A DNA stretch of 64,000 nucleotides, taken from the NCBI GenBank assembly GCA_024761205.1, contig JAMASS010000021.1, positions 1 to 64,000 of the forward strand, written 5' to 3'. The translations under genes were made by a program, and so were the position numbers. The DNA is from Limisphaerales bacterium. GTDB lineage: Bacteria > Verrucomicrobiota > Verrucomicrobiia > Limisphaerales > AAA164-E04. Below are positions 53,727-63,103 of this stretch, in pieces. Under the pieces are notes generated by a model. That model was not told the DNA's origin and did not search any database. It worked only from the letters and a program-made list of their open reading frames with translations. The stretch's first letter is position 1, and each line of letters opens with the position of its first letter.

Positions 53727-54761
53727 ATGCGGATCGTCGTCGACGCCATGGGAGGCGATCATGGGTGCGGTGTCATCGTTTCCGGTGTTTATGAGGCCCT
53801 CGCGGAGCAGCCGAGAATCTCATTGGCAACTATCGTTGGCCCGGAAGACGAGATTAAACCTAGTCTCACCTCCCAAGTAGACAAGCGGGTCCAGATCCTT
53901 CACACCGATGAAGTCCTCACCATGGAGGACAAACCGATTGATGGGATTCGCAGAAAAAAGAATTGTTCCATCGCCAAGGGCATCGATCTCTTGCGGGAAA
54001 AACAGGCTGACGTCTTTGTTTCCCCCGGCAACACCGGAGGTGTTGTCACCGTCGCAACTATCAAGCTCGGACGCCTTTCCGGTGTGGACCGTCCCGGCAT
54101 AGCGACCGTCATTCCCACGCCTCATAAGGAATTTGTCCTGCTGGATTCAGGAGCCAATATTGACTGTAAGCCGATCCATCTAGCCCACTACGCAATCATG
54201 GGCAGTGCCTTCGCTGAGGAGATCCTCGGGCATGACAAACCTCGTGTCGGTATCCTCAGCGTTGGTACGGAAGATACGAAAGGAAACGAATTAACCTTGG
54301 AATCTTTTCGACTTTGCAAGGAGCTCAACGTTAACTTCGTCGGGAATGTTGAAGGACACGATCTATTCAATGATCGGGTGGACGTCGTTATCTGTGATGG
54401 ATTTGTCGGCAACATCGTCCTCAAAACCTGTGAAAGTCTCGCGAAAGGGTTATTCGGTTGGTTGAAAAGGGAACTTACCGCCAACCCCGTTCGCCATCTG
54501 GCCGCACTCCTAGCCAGCGGGGGGCTCCGGAAAATCAAAAACCGGATGGACCCTGACGCCTATGGCGGCGCCCCCTTACTTGGTCTGAACGGTGACGTCA
54601 TCATTGCCCACGGCTCTGCTCGATCCCGTTCTATACGGAATGCGATCAAAATGACCACAGAAACTTTCGTCCAAAAAATCAATCAACGAATCGTTGATGA
54701 AGTCGCTGTAGCCAATGACATGTTCAAACAGACCAATAGTATGGCAATAGAGACAGAATGA
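53727..54761 (+). CDS. plsX: Phosphate acyltransferase PlsX
   Basis: The protein has 344 aa from ATG 53727; the frame opens to 53586 but would overlap rpmF. It makes acyl-phosphate from acyl-ACP in membrane lipid synthesis. Family marks are MRIVVDAMGGDHG, MEDKPIDGIRRKKNCSIAKG, VSPGNTGGV, LLDSGANIDCKP and VICDGFVGNIVLKT. The end overlaps fabH by four bases (ATGA), so both are probably cotranslated. Confidence 0.96.
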   Translation: MRIVVDAMGGDHGCGVIVSGVYEALAEQPRISLATIVGPEDEIKPSLTSQVDKRVQILHTDEVLTMEDKPIDGIRRKKNCSIAKGIDLLREKQADVFVSPGNTGGVVTVATIKLGRLSGVDRPGIATVIPTPHKEFVLLDSGANIDCKPIHLAHYAIMGSAFAEEILGHDKPRVGILSVGTEDTKGNELTLESFRLCKELNVNFVGNVEGHDLFNDRVDVVICDGFVGNIVLKTCESLAKGLFGWLKRELTANPVRHLAALLASGGLRKIKNRMDPDAYGGAPLLGLNGDVIIAHGSARSRSIRNAIKMTTETFVQKINQRIVDEVAVANDMFKQTNSMAIETE

Positions 54762-55798
54762 CACTCCCTAACCGCGAAGTCGAATTCGTCAACCCCCGAG
54801 CTGCTCACGAGTTTAAGGGCAGAACCTGCTCAATCCAGTCGGTCGGCTCCTATGTCCCTGAGAAAGTGCTCACCAACGAAGATATTGCCAAATTAGTGGA
54901 TACGAGCGATGAGTGGATCACAAGTCGGACGGGAATTCGGGAACGTCGCATCGCTGCAGAAGACCAGCACACCTCACATCTTGCGACAAACGCGGCGATG
55001 GACGCCCTAAAGAAAGGCAACGTCAAACCCGAGGAGGTCGAGCTCATTATTGTGGCCACCATCACCCCCGACATGCTGTTTCCCGCGACAGCTTGTCTCG
55101 TGCAGCAGATGATCGGCGCCACGAACGCCGCCGCCTTCGATTTGGAGGCTGCGTGCTCAGGTTTCATCTATGCGCTCGAAATCGGACAGCAGTTTATCAT
55201 GTCGCGGACCTACAATACGGTCCTTGTCATCGGCGCGGAAAAACTCTCGACCATCATCGACTGGGAGGACCGTAACAGCTGTGTGCTTTTTGGGGACGGC
55301 GCTGGCGCGGCTATTCTCCAAAATCGCCCTAACTCGCACGGACTACTCACCGCTGCCATGGGATCGGACGGGACCAAAGGCGAGCTTCTGTGCATGCCGG
55401 CGGGCGGGTCGCAGATTCCCGCTACCCGAGAATCGGTCAACAACCGACTCCATTTCCTGCGCATGGACGGGCGCGAAACGTTCAAGAACGCCGTCAATGC
55501 AATGTGCATCGCAGCTAAGGAAGTCCTCACCCGCTGTCAGTTGGATATCTCGCAAATCCAGCATATCATCCCTCACCAAGCCAACAAACGCATCATTGCC
55601 GCGGTGGGAGATCGGCTCAAGGCCACAAAGGATCAAGTTTTCGTAAATCTGGACAGATATGGCAATACTTCTGCCGCATCGGTCGCGATCGCCCTGGACG
55701 AAGCAGCGGAATCGGGGCGTCTTAAGCGAGGCGACCTGATTTTGATCATTGTTTTTGGCGCCGGATTGACTTGGGGCGCTGCGGTCATTGAATGGTGA
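54758..55798 (+). CDS. fabH: 3-oxoacyl-ACP synthase III (KAS III)
   Basis: The protein has 346 aa. It starts fatty-acid synthesis by condensing acetyl-CoA with malonyl-ACP. Catalytic residues are all present: Cys in LEAACSGF (about residue 133), His in IIPHQANKR (about 273) and Asn in YGNTSAAS (about 302). The N-terminal VGSYVPEKVLTNEDIA and DEWITSRTGIRERR are typical. It starts within the end of plsX. The N-terminal extension before the fold (about 25 residues) is a little longer than in Escherichia coli. Confidence 0.96.
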   Translation: MTLPNREVEFVNPRAAHEFKGRTCSIQSVGSYVPEKVLTNEDIAKLVDTSDEWITSRTGIRERRIAAEDQHTSHLATNAAMDALKKGNVKPEEVELIIVATITPDMLFPATACLVQQMIGATNAAAFDLEAACSGFIYALEIGQQFIMSRTYNTVLVIGAEKLSTIIDWEDRNSCVLFGDGAGAAILQNRPNSHGLLTAAMGSDGTKGELLCMPAGGSQIPATRESVNNRLHFLRMDGRETFKNAVNAMCIAAKEVLTRCQLDISQIQHIIPHQANKRIIAAVGDRLKATKDQVFVNLDRYGNTSAASVAIALDEAAESGRLKRGDLILIIVFGAGLTWGAAVIEW

Positions 55799-55855
55799 CC
55801 AAGGGTGAGATTGACGGAAGGCTATTTGATGGTAGATTGAGAGATACAACCCAAT

Positions 55856-56185
55856 ATGAAATCATCTAAACTTGATACGTCTGGAGTTTTTGACCCGGTA
55901 ACCGTGACCAACAAAGAAATGGAGTTGTCTCTGCCAGCCCATTCGGTTCATCTCCAGAATAATGGTATTGAGTTTCTGTCATTGAGCGAGGTTCCCCTTT
56001 GGACCGAACTCGCGATTCACCTTCAGTCCCCCACGCAGGCCGGTAAAATTCAGTGTAATGGAATCGTTGTCGGTTGCATCGGAAACAAGCATGCCGGTTA
56101 TGTTGTCTCCATCATTTTTACAGGCGTTTTGCCAGATGTTCAGGAGAGGATTTCCGATTTGGTGCAAGCGCAACCTAGCCTCTAA
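55856..56185 (+). CDS. PilZ-like small protein beside pilT
   Basis: The protein has 109 aa. It has the alternating strand pattern of PilZ folds: LSLPAHSVHLQNNGIEFLS, then ELAIHLQSP, KIQCNGIVVGCIG and YVVSIIFTGV, ending in a helix DVQERISDLVQ. The N-terminal RxxxR cyclic-di-GMP motif is missing, so it would not be expected to bind that nucleotide. It starts 58 bp after fabH and ends 21 bp before pilT, so linkage with pili is likely. This assignment is inference from fold pattern and context; I see no proof. Confidence 0.5.
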   Translation: MKSSKLDTSGVFDPVTVTNKEMELSLPAHSVHLQNNGIEFLSLSEVPLWTELAIHLQSPTQAGKIQCNGIVVGCIGNKHAGYVVSIIFTGVLPDVQERISDLVQAQPSL

Positions 56186-56206
56186 GGCAATCTTACAAGC
56201 CTATAA

Positions 56207-57295
56207 ATGGAAATCTTTAACCGTGTCCTGAAGGTCGCTATCGACGGTGGTGCTTCCGATATTCATATCAAAATCGGTGCTCCGATTATTGTCCGCATTG
56301 ACGGGCAACTCATCCCGATTGAGGCGCCCAAGCCTACTAGTGAATGGATGAGTAGAGTGTTGGATAATATCGTTCCCAAGCACCTAAACGAACGCCTCGA
56401 GAAAGAACGAGAAATCGACTTCTCCTACTACGCAGAGGGGCTCGGACGTTTCCGCACCAATCTTTTCCAGCAAAAAGGTAGTTTTTGTCTGGCCATGCGC
56501 TACGTGAAAACGGATATCCCGAGCTTTGAAGAGCTCGGACTCCTGCCGAAACTCAAGGAGATATCGATGGAACCCCGTGGCATTGTCATCGTGTCTGGGA
56601 CGACTGGTTGCGGCAAATCCACCACGCTCGCCGCCATGCTCCAACAAATCAATTCGAGCGTTGCCAAACACATCATTACCCTCGAAGACCCGATCGAATT
56701 CGTCTTCACTGACAATCAATCAGTCATCGAACAGCGAGAAATCGGACTTGATTCCTTATCGTTTCCCGCCGGCCTAAAACACATCCTCCGGCAAGATCCC
56801 GACGTAATCATGATCGGCGAAATGCGCGATTCGATCAGCTTCTCAGCAGCCATGAGCGTCGCCGACACAGGACACTTGGTTCTCTCGACCCTCCACACCA
56901 CCAACGCTTCTCAATCGATCACTCGTGTCCTTGATTTCTTCCAACCCGAGGAACGCGATCAAATTCGGAGGCAGTTGGCGAGTACGCTCAAAGCCGTGAT
57001 CTGTCAACGCATGGTAAGCAAGGTTAAGGGGGGGGTCATCCCGGCGATTGAAATCATGATCAATACGCCGACGGTCCGAAAGCTGATTGAGGAGAACCGG
57101 TTGGACAAGCTTGCGGCAGCCATTGAAACCGGCGTCGAAGACGGCATGCAGAACTTCAATCAAGCGCTCTTTCAACTCGTCAAGGACCGTGTGGTGTCGG
57201 AATCGGAAGCCCTTTCCAAAGCAACCAACGCCAAGGCGCTGGAAATGAATTTCCAAGGAATCTTCCTGGATGAAGGCAAACGAATCTTGAGTTAG
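56207..57295 (+). CDS. pilT: Type IV pilus retraction ATPase PilT
   Basis: The protein has 362 aa. It is the hexameric ATPase that pulls pili back. It has the N-terminal domain GGASDIHIKIGAPIIVRIDG, Walker A SGTTGCGKST (about residues 131-140), Asp box ITLEDPIEFVF, Walker B VIMIGEMRD, the His box TGHLVLSTLHTT, and the C-terminal QRMVSKVKGGVIPAIEIM. It lacks the four-cysteine zinc loop, so it is PilT/PilU rather than PilB. Whether it is PilT or PilU cannot be told with certainty. The assembly ATPase of the system could be the GspE-like protein at 25392. Confidence 0.93.
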   Translation: MEIFNRVLKVAIDGGASDIHIKIGAPIIVRIDGQLIPIEAPKPTSEWMSRVLDNIVPKHLNERLEKEREIDFSYYAEGLGRFRTNLFQQKGSFCLAMRYVKTDIPSFEELGLLPKLKEISMEPRGIVIVSGTTGCGKSTTLAAMLQQINSSVAKHIITLEDPIEFVFTDNQSVIEQREIGLDSLSFPAGLKHILRQDPDVIMIGEMRDSISFSAAMSVADTGHLVLSTLHTTNASQSITRVLDFFQPEERDQIRRQLASTLKAVICQRMVSKVKGGVIPAIEIMINTPTVRKLIEENRLDKLAAAIETGVEDGMQNFNQALFQLVKDRVVSESEALSKATNAKALEMNFQGIFLDEGKRILS

Positions 57296-57552
57296 CTAAG
57301 AAAGCTCACTCCAGGGTTCTCCCTCCTTTTCTCGAAGAAAATCCGTCTGATCCGCCCGATCAGTCAGACCAATTGAGCCGTAACATCATCAAGCCAAAAT
57401 TCGGAAATTTGAGCCCCTTTACAGCCATATGATTCCTTTTTAAGAAGTGCTATAGATATTTAACTTGCGTCCGTCTGCATTAAAAGGTTTCTTCTGTTCC
57501 GAATTCGCACGGTGAATACTGATTTCACACCGCGAGAAAAAAGAGAAAGCAT

Positions 57553-57966
57553 ATGATGAAACGCCCATGGCTTAAGCGCCTGACAATCCTACTCGTCGCA
57601 ATGGCTGGATTCACCGCCGAACCAACGTTCGGTCAAGCACAACAGAAGGAACCCGGCCTCCGATCAGCAAAAGAGAACCCGCAACGCCCCATTCCCTTTC
57701 GAGGGATAATCGGAAAGACCGACCCCAAGAACCAGACCTTCACACTGGCCAACAAATCGAACCAACTAATCCGCACCTTCAAGGTCACCAAGGAGACAAA
57801 GTTTGAGCGAGATGGCATCCCTGCGAAGTTTGACTTGCTAAGGCCCAATCTCCAAGTTCGGGGTTCGTGCTTCAAAACCGGTGAACGCCAATACACGGCA
57901 AAACTGGTTCGTTGGACGACTCAGAAGCAGGAGCGCAATGTCAAAGAAAGTTCTAAGAAGAACTAA
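57553..57966 (+). CDS. Small secreted hypothetical protein
   Basis: The protein has 137 aa with a signal peptide of about 27 residues (LTILLVAMAGFTAEPTFG). The mature part has one compact beta-rich domain, FRGIIGKTDPKNQTFTLAN then FKVTKETKFERDG and LQVRGSCFKTG, resembling small DUF5666-type repeats found in exported proteins, and a basic C-terminal tail. The tandem ATG at 57553 and 57556 leaves the first residue open. It is alone, with 257 bp in front, and likely has its own promoter. Function unknown. Confidence 0.7.
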   Translation: MMKRPWLKRLTILLVAMAGFTAEPTFGQAQQKEPGLRSAKENPQRPIPFRGIIGKTDPKNQTFTLANKSNQLIRTFKVTKETKFERDGIPAKFDLLRPNLQVRGSCFKTGERQYTAKLVRWTTQKQERNVKESSKKN

Positions 57967-58015
57967 CCTTCGGCGTTGTACTTGCTACAAAATCAACACT
58001 GAGCAGGTCAGCAAT

Positions 58016-58049
58016 CCTCGCGGGTCAGGGGACAACTTGGTCCGCGAGG
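58016..58049. other. Hairpin in the spacer after the small secreted protein
   Basis: A perfect 8-bp stem CCTCGCGG/CCGCGAGG with an 18-base loop, 50 bp beyond the stop. No T tract follows, so its job as terminator, mRNA stabiliser or other RNA structure is open. Confidence 0.3.
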
Positions 58050-58200
58050 TGAAATTTGGATGGCAAATACAGGCCAGTGGCAGCTCCCTCTGAAACTAGA
58101 CACAACCGGGCTAAATAGCCCTAGAAATCGCGAAGAAGCGATAGTTGACACATCATTTCGATCTACCTAGATTACCTAACTCAAACATGTTTTCCAAAAG

Positions 58201-58950
58201 ATGCTAAAAGCTTGTCTCATTCTTGTGATCGCGCTGGGTGTCGGAGCCCTTGGCGTCAGTCAATTCCAGGTTAAGGAGAAAATCACCGAATTAACCACCG
58301 ATTTGGAAACCGCCAAGCAAAACGAGGAGCGTGCCCTTAGTGCGCAACGCCAAGCGGAATCTGCGGAGAAACAGGCTAAGGTGGACCTTGAAACGCTTCT
58401 TGGCAAACATGCCGACACCGAAACTCAACTGGAGGACACCAAGCGGATTGCTCAACAACAACGAGTACGGGCCGATGAGCTTGAGGCTGAACTCAGAACG
58501 ACCGCTGAACAGCGTAATGACGCTCAGCGGAAGCTGGCTCAGTGGCGGGCCTTGGGAGTTGATATCCAAGCGATTCAGTCGATGAAAGACGATCTTTTGG
58601 CGGCGCGTGAAGAAATTAGCGCCAGCAAGGCCGAGCGTGAAATTCTGCTCCGAGAAATCAGCCAACTCAAATACGACCTCAGCAAGTACGAAGGTCCTGA
58701 TACAGAGATCGCTATGAAAGAAGGTCTCAAAGGCGCCGTTGTTGCGGTGGCGGACAATTGGGATTTTGTCGTCGTCAACATTGGTGAGAACCATGGTGCA
58801 CGCCAGTCCGGAAAGCTTATGGTAGGTCGAGAAGGAAAGCTGGTCGGCAAAGTGCAGATCACCACGCTAAACGCTGAACAAAGCATCGCAAACGTTCTCC
58901 CGGGCTGGAAGCAGGCGGATATCCAGGTTGGAGATACAGTCCTTTACTAA
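58201..58950 (+). CDS. Envelope coiled-coil protein with C-terminal beta-rich module
   Basis: The protein has 249 aa. An N-terminal signal anchor (about residues 3-21) is followed by about 140 residues of almost unbroken coiled coil (EQRNDAQRKLAQ and many E/K/A heptads), and a compact C-terminal module of about 70 residues with GAVVAVADNWDFVVVNIG, GREGKLVGKVQ and VGDTVLY. The module resembles the end of the lipoprotein at 14084-14461, and more loosely MreC- or FlgT-like small barrels. Its plan suggests a periplasmic spacer or scaffold. The next gene, a small lipoprotein-like one, follows at 40 bp. Confidence 0.65.
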   Translation: MLKACLILVIALGVGALGVSQFQVKEKITELTTDLETAKQNEERALSAQRQAESAEKQAKVDLETLLGKHADTETQLEDTKRIAQQQRVRADELEAELRTTAEQRNDAQRKLAQWRALGVDIQAIQSMKDDLLAAREEISASKAEREILLREISQLKYDLSKYEGPDTEIAMKEGLKGAVVAVADNWDFVVVNIGENHGARQSGKLMVGREGKLVGKVQITTLNAEQSIANVLPGWKQADIQVGDTVLY

Positions 58951-58990
58951 AGCCGTTTTAGAAGCAGCCCGCCCAGAGTCACGTCAGCTT

Positions 58991-59161
58991 ATGAGAGGCC
59001 GGCTATCGACTTTAATGATGATTACGGGACTAGCACTGGTTCTCTTAGCCACTGGGGTTGGATGTGCGACAGGAGAGACACAAAACGCTTCGGCGCGACC
59101 TTGGAGTTCCCCCAGAACCTGGGAGCACGGCTTACCCACCGGAATCACTGAAGGACGATAA
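58991..59161 (+). CDS. Small lipoprotein-like protein, 56 aa
   Basis: Chosen start ATG 58991; the frame opens to 58928, but that would overlap the coiled-coil gene. A hydrophobic segment (LSTLMMITGLALVLLATGVGC) ends in Cys with small residues ahead, a weak lipobox, so lipidation is likely. The mature tail is short and polar, ending RPWSSPRTWEHGLPTG and an acidic-basic end. I recall such a W-rich tail as common in this phylum but cannot confirm. It converges on rny, with four bases between stops. Confidence 0.55.
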   Translation: MRGRLSTLMMITGLALVLLATGVGCATGETQNASARPWSSPRTWEHGLPTGITEGR

Positions 59162-59165
59162 ACGA

Positions 59166-60731
59166 CTACTTGGCGTAGTCGACACAGCGGACCTCGCGGA
59201 TCACCATCACTCTAATTTGTCCGGGATACTGGACCTGTTCCTCAATCTTTCGGCACATGTCGCGAGCTAACGCGTAAGCGGCATCGTCAGCCACCTCCTC
59301 GGGCCGTACAAACACCCGAACCTCCCTGCCTGCCTGCACCGCAAAACAACGCTCAACACCCGCGAATGACATCCCCACCTCCTCCAAATCCTTAAGTCGA
59401 CTTACATAGGACGCAATGGACTCCGATCGAGCCCCCGGCCTCGAGGCGCTGATGGCGTCAGCAGCGCTCACCAAAATTCCCAAAACGGTCTCGTACTCAA
59501 CTTCGTCGTGGTGTGACGCCACCGCATTGGCTACTTCGTCGCTCTCTCCGTGTCGGCGAATGAATTCCGCGCCGGCAATGGCATGAGAACCGTCAATCTC
59601 GTCGCCAAGGGCTTTCCCCACGTCGTGCAATAGCCCCGCCCGGGTGGCGTGGGTTACGTTAGCCCCCAGTTCACTCGCTATTAGCGCCGTCAGGCGCGCG
59701 ACCTCCACTGAATGATCCAACACATTCTGCGAATAGCTCTGCCGAAAATAAAGCCGGCCGAGGCGCTTTGAAATTTCCGGATGGACGGGGGACAGACGCA
59801 GCTTGCAGACTACTTCATCTCCCATCTTCAATACGCGGTCTTCAATCTCTGACGAAACTCTCCCTACGACCTCCTCTATCCGTGTCGGGTGAATGCGTCC
59901 ATCTGCAATAAGTCGCTCCATACTCTCTCTCGCAATCTCGCGTCTCACTGGATCAAAGCCAGAGAGCACCACCGTATTGGGTGTGTCATCAATCAGGACC
60001 GTCATGCCGGTGACGTTCTCAAAGGCCCGAATGTTGCGTCCTTCCCTACCAATAATTCTCCCTTTGATGTCATCGCCTTTTAGAGCGACAGAAGCCGTTG
60101 TCGTTTCCGACGTGTGGTCACCGGCGTATCTCTGAATGGCGATGCTGATGATGCGGCGCGCCTCTTCTTCTCTATCCCTCTTTGCCTTCTCCACAATTCT
60201 GCGGGTGAGATCACGGGCATCCCTTTGAGCGTCGCGCTCGATGGACCTCAAAAGCTCTTCCCGAGCCTCCGCTTGCGTAAGCTCTGCCAACCCTGCAAGC
60301 CGATCCTGCCACTCGTCGATCAACGCATTTACCGCAGCGGTCTGATCCTTGATCTGCTGTTGATTCTCCGCCAACGCCAATTGCCCTGTCTCGAGCAAAG
60401 ACTCTCGTTTGGAAAGGCTTTGCAGTTGCTGACTGAGTATCTCTTCTCGACTTTGAAACTGTTTCTCGCGCTGTGCCAGCTCACGCCCTCTCCCATCAAG
60501 TCGAGCCTCCGTTTCACGGCGGATGCGCTCCGATTCTGAATTGGCCCTCTCTTGGGCTTCGGTAGTAATCCGATCGGCCTTCCCTTGAGCCTCCTTTAAA
60601 ATCGCTAGCCCCTTGGAACGCATGGACCGCAATCGTGCCAGATTCCAAACGTTCACTCCTACCAAGGCAAGCAGCATCCCAACGATCACTAACAAAAGAT
60701 CGGGCCATCCACTGAACGCAAAAACTAGCAT
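59166..60731 (-). CDS. rny: Ribonuclease Y
   Basis: The protein has 521 aa from ATG 60731. It is a membrane-bound endoribonuclease that starts mRNA decay in many bacteria. It has one N-terminal membrane helix (LLLVIVGMLLALVGVNVW), then a long coiled-coil (about residues 30-175), a KH RNA-binding domain (DDIKGRIIGREGRNIRAFE, about 222-240) and an HD phosphodiesterase domain with GLLHDVGKALGDE (His-Asp near 366). Length and all parts fit. The upstream 5-formyl-THF cyclo-ligase gene ends 13 bp before it. Confidence 0.96.
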   Translation of the reverse strand: MLVFAFSGWPDLLLVIVGMLLALVGVNVWNLARLRSMRSKGLAILKEAQGKADRITTEAQERANSESERIRRETEARLDGRGRELAQREKQFQSREEILSQQLQSLSKRESLLETGQLALAENQQQIKDQTAAVNALIDEWQDRLAGLAELTQAEAREELLRSIERDAQRDARDLTRRIVEKAKRDREEEARRIISIAIQRYAGDHTSETTTASVALKGDDIKGRIIGREGRNIRAFENVTGMTVLIDDTPNTVVLSGFDPVRREIARESMERLIADGRIHPTRIEEVVGRVSSEIEDRVLKMGDEVVCKLRLSPVHPEISKRLGRLYFRQSYSQNVLDHSVEVARLTALIASELGANVTHATRAGLLHDVGKALGDEIDGSHAIAGAEFIRRHGESDEVANAVASHHDEVEYETVLGILVSAADAISASRPGARSESIASYVSRLKDLEEVGMSFAGVERCFAVQAGREVRVFVRPEEVADDAAYALARDMCRKIEEQVQYPGQIRVMVIREVRCVDYAK

Positions 60732-60744
60732 CTCAAAATCACGT

Positions 60745-61368
60745 TCATTCTGGCTCAATCCAATGGCGAGGCGTCACGATTGATTCCACTCGTTGATCCC
60801 ACAAATCTGCCGGCAACATCTCCACCAGCTGAAATTCATAGGCCACCCCGCAGCGATGCCCTCGAACCTCTCTCAGCAAACGATCGTAGAAGCCCTTGCC
60901 TCTCCCTAACCTCACACCGTTGCAAGAGAACGCCAACCCCGGGATCAAAACCAGATCAAGTTGATTCCCCTCGATTCTCGGACAATCCGCATGCGGCTCC
61001 CGAATCCCGAACTGACCGTTGACCAGCTCACTCAACCGATCGATCAGGGCGAACTCATACTCCGCAGTCCCTCCGTTCCATCGAGGCACAGCCATTCTTT
61101 TTTTCTGATCAAGACCTGCTAACATCGCCTCACCCAAATCAATCTCCCAACCCGTCGCCACGTACATTCCTATCGCCTCCGCCCAGCGATACCGTTCGGT
61201 CCTTAGCAGCTGACGCACCAGAGTCTCCGACGCCGCTGACCTCGAAGCAGGAGACACTCGCTCGAGCAGGGAGCGCATTTGGCAGCGGATTTGCGCCTTT
61301 TCCTCAACCAAACTCGCGCTGTTGATTTTCGGTTTCACAAACAATATCTCACCCAAAGACTCAGTCAT
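60745..61368 (-). CDS. 5-formyltetrahydrofolate cyclo-ligase
   Basis: The protein has 207 aa from ATG 61368; the frame opens upstream within rarA. It turns 5-formyl-THF and ATP into 5,10-methenyl-THF, clearing a dead-end folate form. Family marks are an N-terminal helix with KAQIRCQMRSLL, then IGMYVATGWEIDL, KRMAVPRWN, and the binding loop LVLIPGLAFSCNGVRLGRGKGFYDRLL. It is seven bases after the rarA stop and 13 before rny, so the three may be one transcript. Confidence 0.93.
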   Translation of the reverse strand: MTESLGEILFVKPKINSASLVEEKAQIRCQMRSLLERVSPASRSAASETLVRQLLRTERYRWAEAIGMYVATGWEIDLGEAMLAGLDQKKRMAVPRWNGGTAEYEFALIDRLSELVNGQFGIREPHADCPRIEGNQLDLVLIPGLAFSCNGVRLGRGKGFYDRLLREVRGHRCGVAYEFQLVEMLPADLWDQRVESIVTPRHWIEPE

Positions 61369-61375
61369 CGCTGGT

Positions 61376-62758
61376 TCAATCCCGGGAAAGGTGTTCACGC
61401 CAACGCCTGAGCCGCTCACGAATCTTCTTTTCCGCTCCCTGATCCGACGGTGAGTAATATCGGCGTTCAACGCCTAGATAATCCTGAGGCACAAAGTTAC
61501 CCACATATTCATGGCTGTATTTGTAACCCACCCCACTTCTCAGCTCAGACGCACCCTTGTAATGCGCATCACGGAGATGCTGGGGCACCGGAATTGTAGG
61601 ATTGTTCCGAACATCAGTCAGCGCTTCATCGATTGCGGCCATAGCACTATTACTCTTGTACGCTGTGGCGATGTAAATCGCCGCTTCGGCAATTGGAATC
61701 CTTGCCTCCGGCCATCCCACGAACTCCGCGGTTTGATGGGCACTCGTTGCCAAAACCAATGCCATCGGGTCCGCCAATCCGACGTCCTCCGCCGCACAGA
61801 TCAGTAGCCGCCGTGTGATAAATCGGGGATCCTCCCCAGCGTGGATCATCTTGGCCAACCAATACAGCGCCGCATCTGGATCGGAACCACGCATCGACTT
61901 GATGAAGGCCGAAATGGTGTCGTAGTGGCCGTCACCGTCACGATCGTACACTACCGCTTTCTTCTGAATGCACTCCACCGCTATCTTCAGATCGATCGAG
62001 GTGACACCATCCCGACTCACCGGTGTAGTGAGCACTGCGATTTCGAGGGAGTTGAGTGCTTTACGAGCATCGCCATCAGCGGTGGTCGCTAAATGCCGAG
62101 CGGCCTCCTCGGTAACCTCAATCTGTCTCCCTCCAAATCCGCGAACCTCATCCTTAATTGCCCGCCGCAACAATTTGCTGATCTCTTCCACACTCAATGA
62201 TTCCAGCTCAAAGATCTGCGATCTTGAGACGAGCGGTGAATTCACAGAAAAGAACGGATTGTGGGTCGTGGCCCCAATCAGCTTGACCGTACCACACTCA
62301 ACATCAGGGAGGAGGACGTCCTGTTGGGTTTTATTGAACCGATGGATCTCATCGATAAAAAGCAAGGTGGGAACGCCCGTGTTCGTGAGCCGATTAGCGG
62401 CACCTCGCAACACCGCCCGCATATCAGCGACATTAGATTCCGCCCCGCTCAGACATTCGAATTTGGCCCTTGTTGAATGAGCGATAATCTGAGCCAAGGT
62501 GGTTTTTCCCGTGCCGGGCGGCCCATAGAATATCAACGACTGCACTCGGTCGGCTTCAATCGAGCGCCTCAGCAAAGAACCGGGTCCCAGAATGTGAGAC
62601 TGTCCAACGTACTCGTCTAGAGACTTGGGCCGCATCCGGGCGGCAAGCGGCACGCTGGATGCACCTTCCCATTCGCTTGGAGCCGCCGCGTCCCCCTTGG
62701 GATTGCTGCCGTCCCCCGCTACTCGAATTCGATTCTCAAATAGATCTTCTTGAGCCAT
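61376..62758 (-). CDS. rarA: Replication-associated recombination protein A (RarA/MgsA)
   Basis: The protein has 460 aa from ATG 62758; the frame opens to 62998 without a good start. It is an AAA+ ATPase that works at stalled replication forks and on single-stranded DNA ends. It has ARMRPKSLDEYVGQSHIL, Walker A FYGPPGTGKTT (about residues 75-83), the Walker B FIDEIHRFNK, sensor 1 IGATTHNPFF, and the C-terminal RarA/Werner-interaction part with IHAGEDPRFITRRL and CAAEDVGLADP. Length is typical (440-450). Confidence 0.95.
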   Translation of the reverse strand: MAQEDLFENRIRVAGDGSNPKGDAAAPSEWEGASSVPLAARMRPKSLDEYVGQSHILGPGSLLRRSIEADRVQSLIFYGPPGTGKTTLAQIIAHSTRAKFECLSGAESNVADMRAVLRGAANRLTNTGVPTLLFIDEIHRFNKTQQDVLLPDVECGTVKLIGATTHNPFFSVNSPLVSRSQIFELESLSVEEISKLLRRAIKDEVRGFGGRQIEVTEEAARHLATTADGDARKALNSLEIAVLTTPVSRDGVTSIDLKIAVECIQKKAVVYDRDGDGHYDTISAFIKSMRGSDPDAALYWLAKMIHAGEDPRFITRRLLICAAEDVGLADPMALVLATSAHQTAEFVGWPEARIPIAEAAIYIATAYKSNSAMAAIDEALTDVRNNPTIPVPQHLRDAHYKGASELRSGVGYKYSHEYVGNFVPQDYLGVERRYYSPSDQGAEKKIRERLRRWREHLSRD

Positions 62759-63103
62759 CAAAGAGGAGCTTTCTCTCCTCGGAAAAAAGAAAACCCCGCA
62801 CTGTGCCGTGGGTAACAGACCCTTTGAACAGGATAGAAACAAGGGGAGCTCGCCTGGTGACATTCGACTTCCAGTCAAGGCCTGTCGGCCGCCATACCTG
62901 AGGCTACCACTCCATTTATTTTTGCTTACGGTCCAAGGACTTTGTTTCGATACACGAACACGGCAGGGTAAATTCCCTTTCGACAATCCACTTTTCAATG
63001 AGCGAACGCCAGCTAATCACCGTCCATTGACGGGGCACCTTCACGCACCACTTTTTCTACTCCAGCGACCGCGATTTCTCAAGCAAAAACAGTACTTCGC
63101 TCG
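62759..63103. other. Gene-free spacer upstream of rarA
   Basis: About 345 bp between the rarA start and the end of nagB. No gene, repeat or hairpin of note was seen. It must hold the rarA-rny promoter. Confidence 0.4.
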
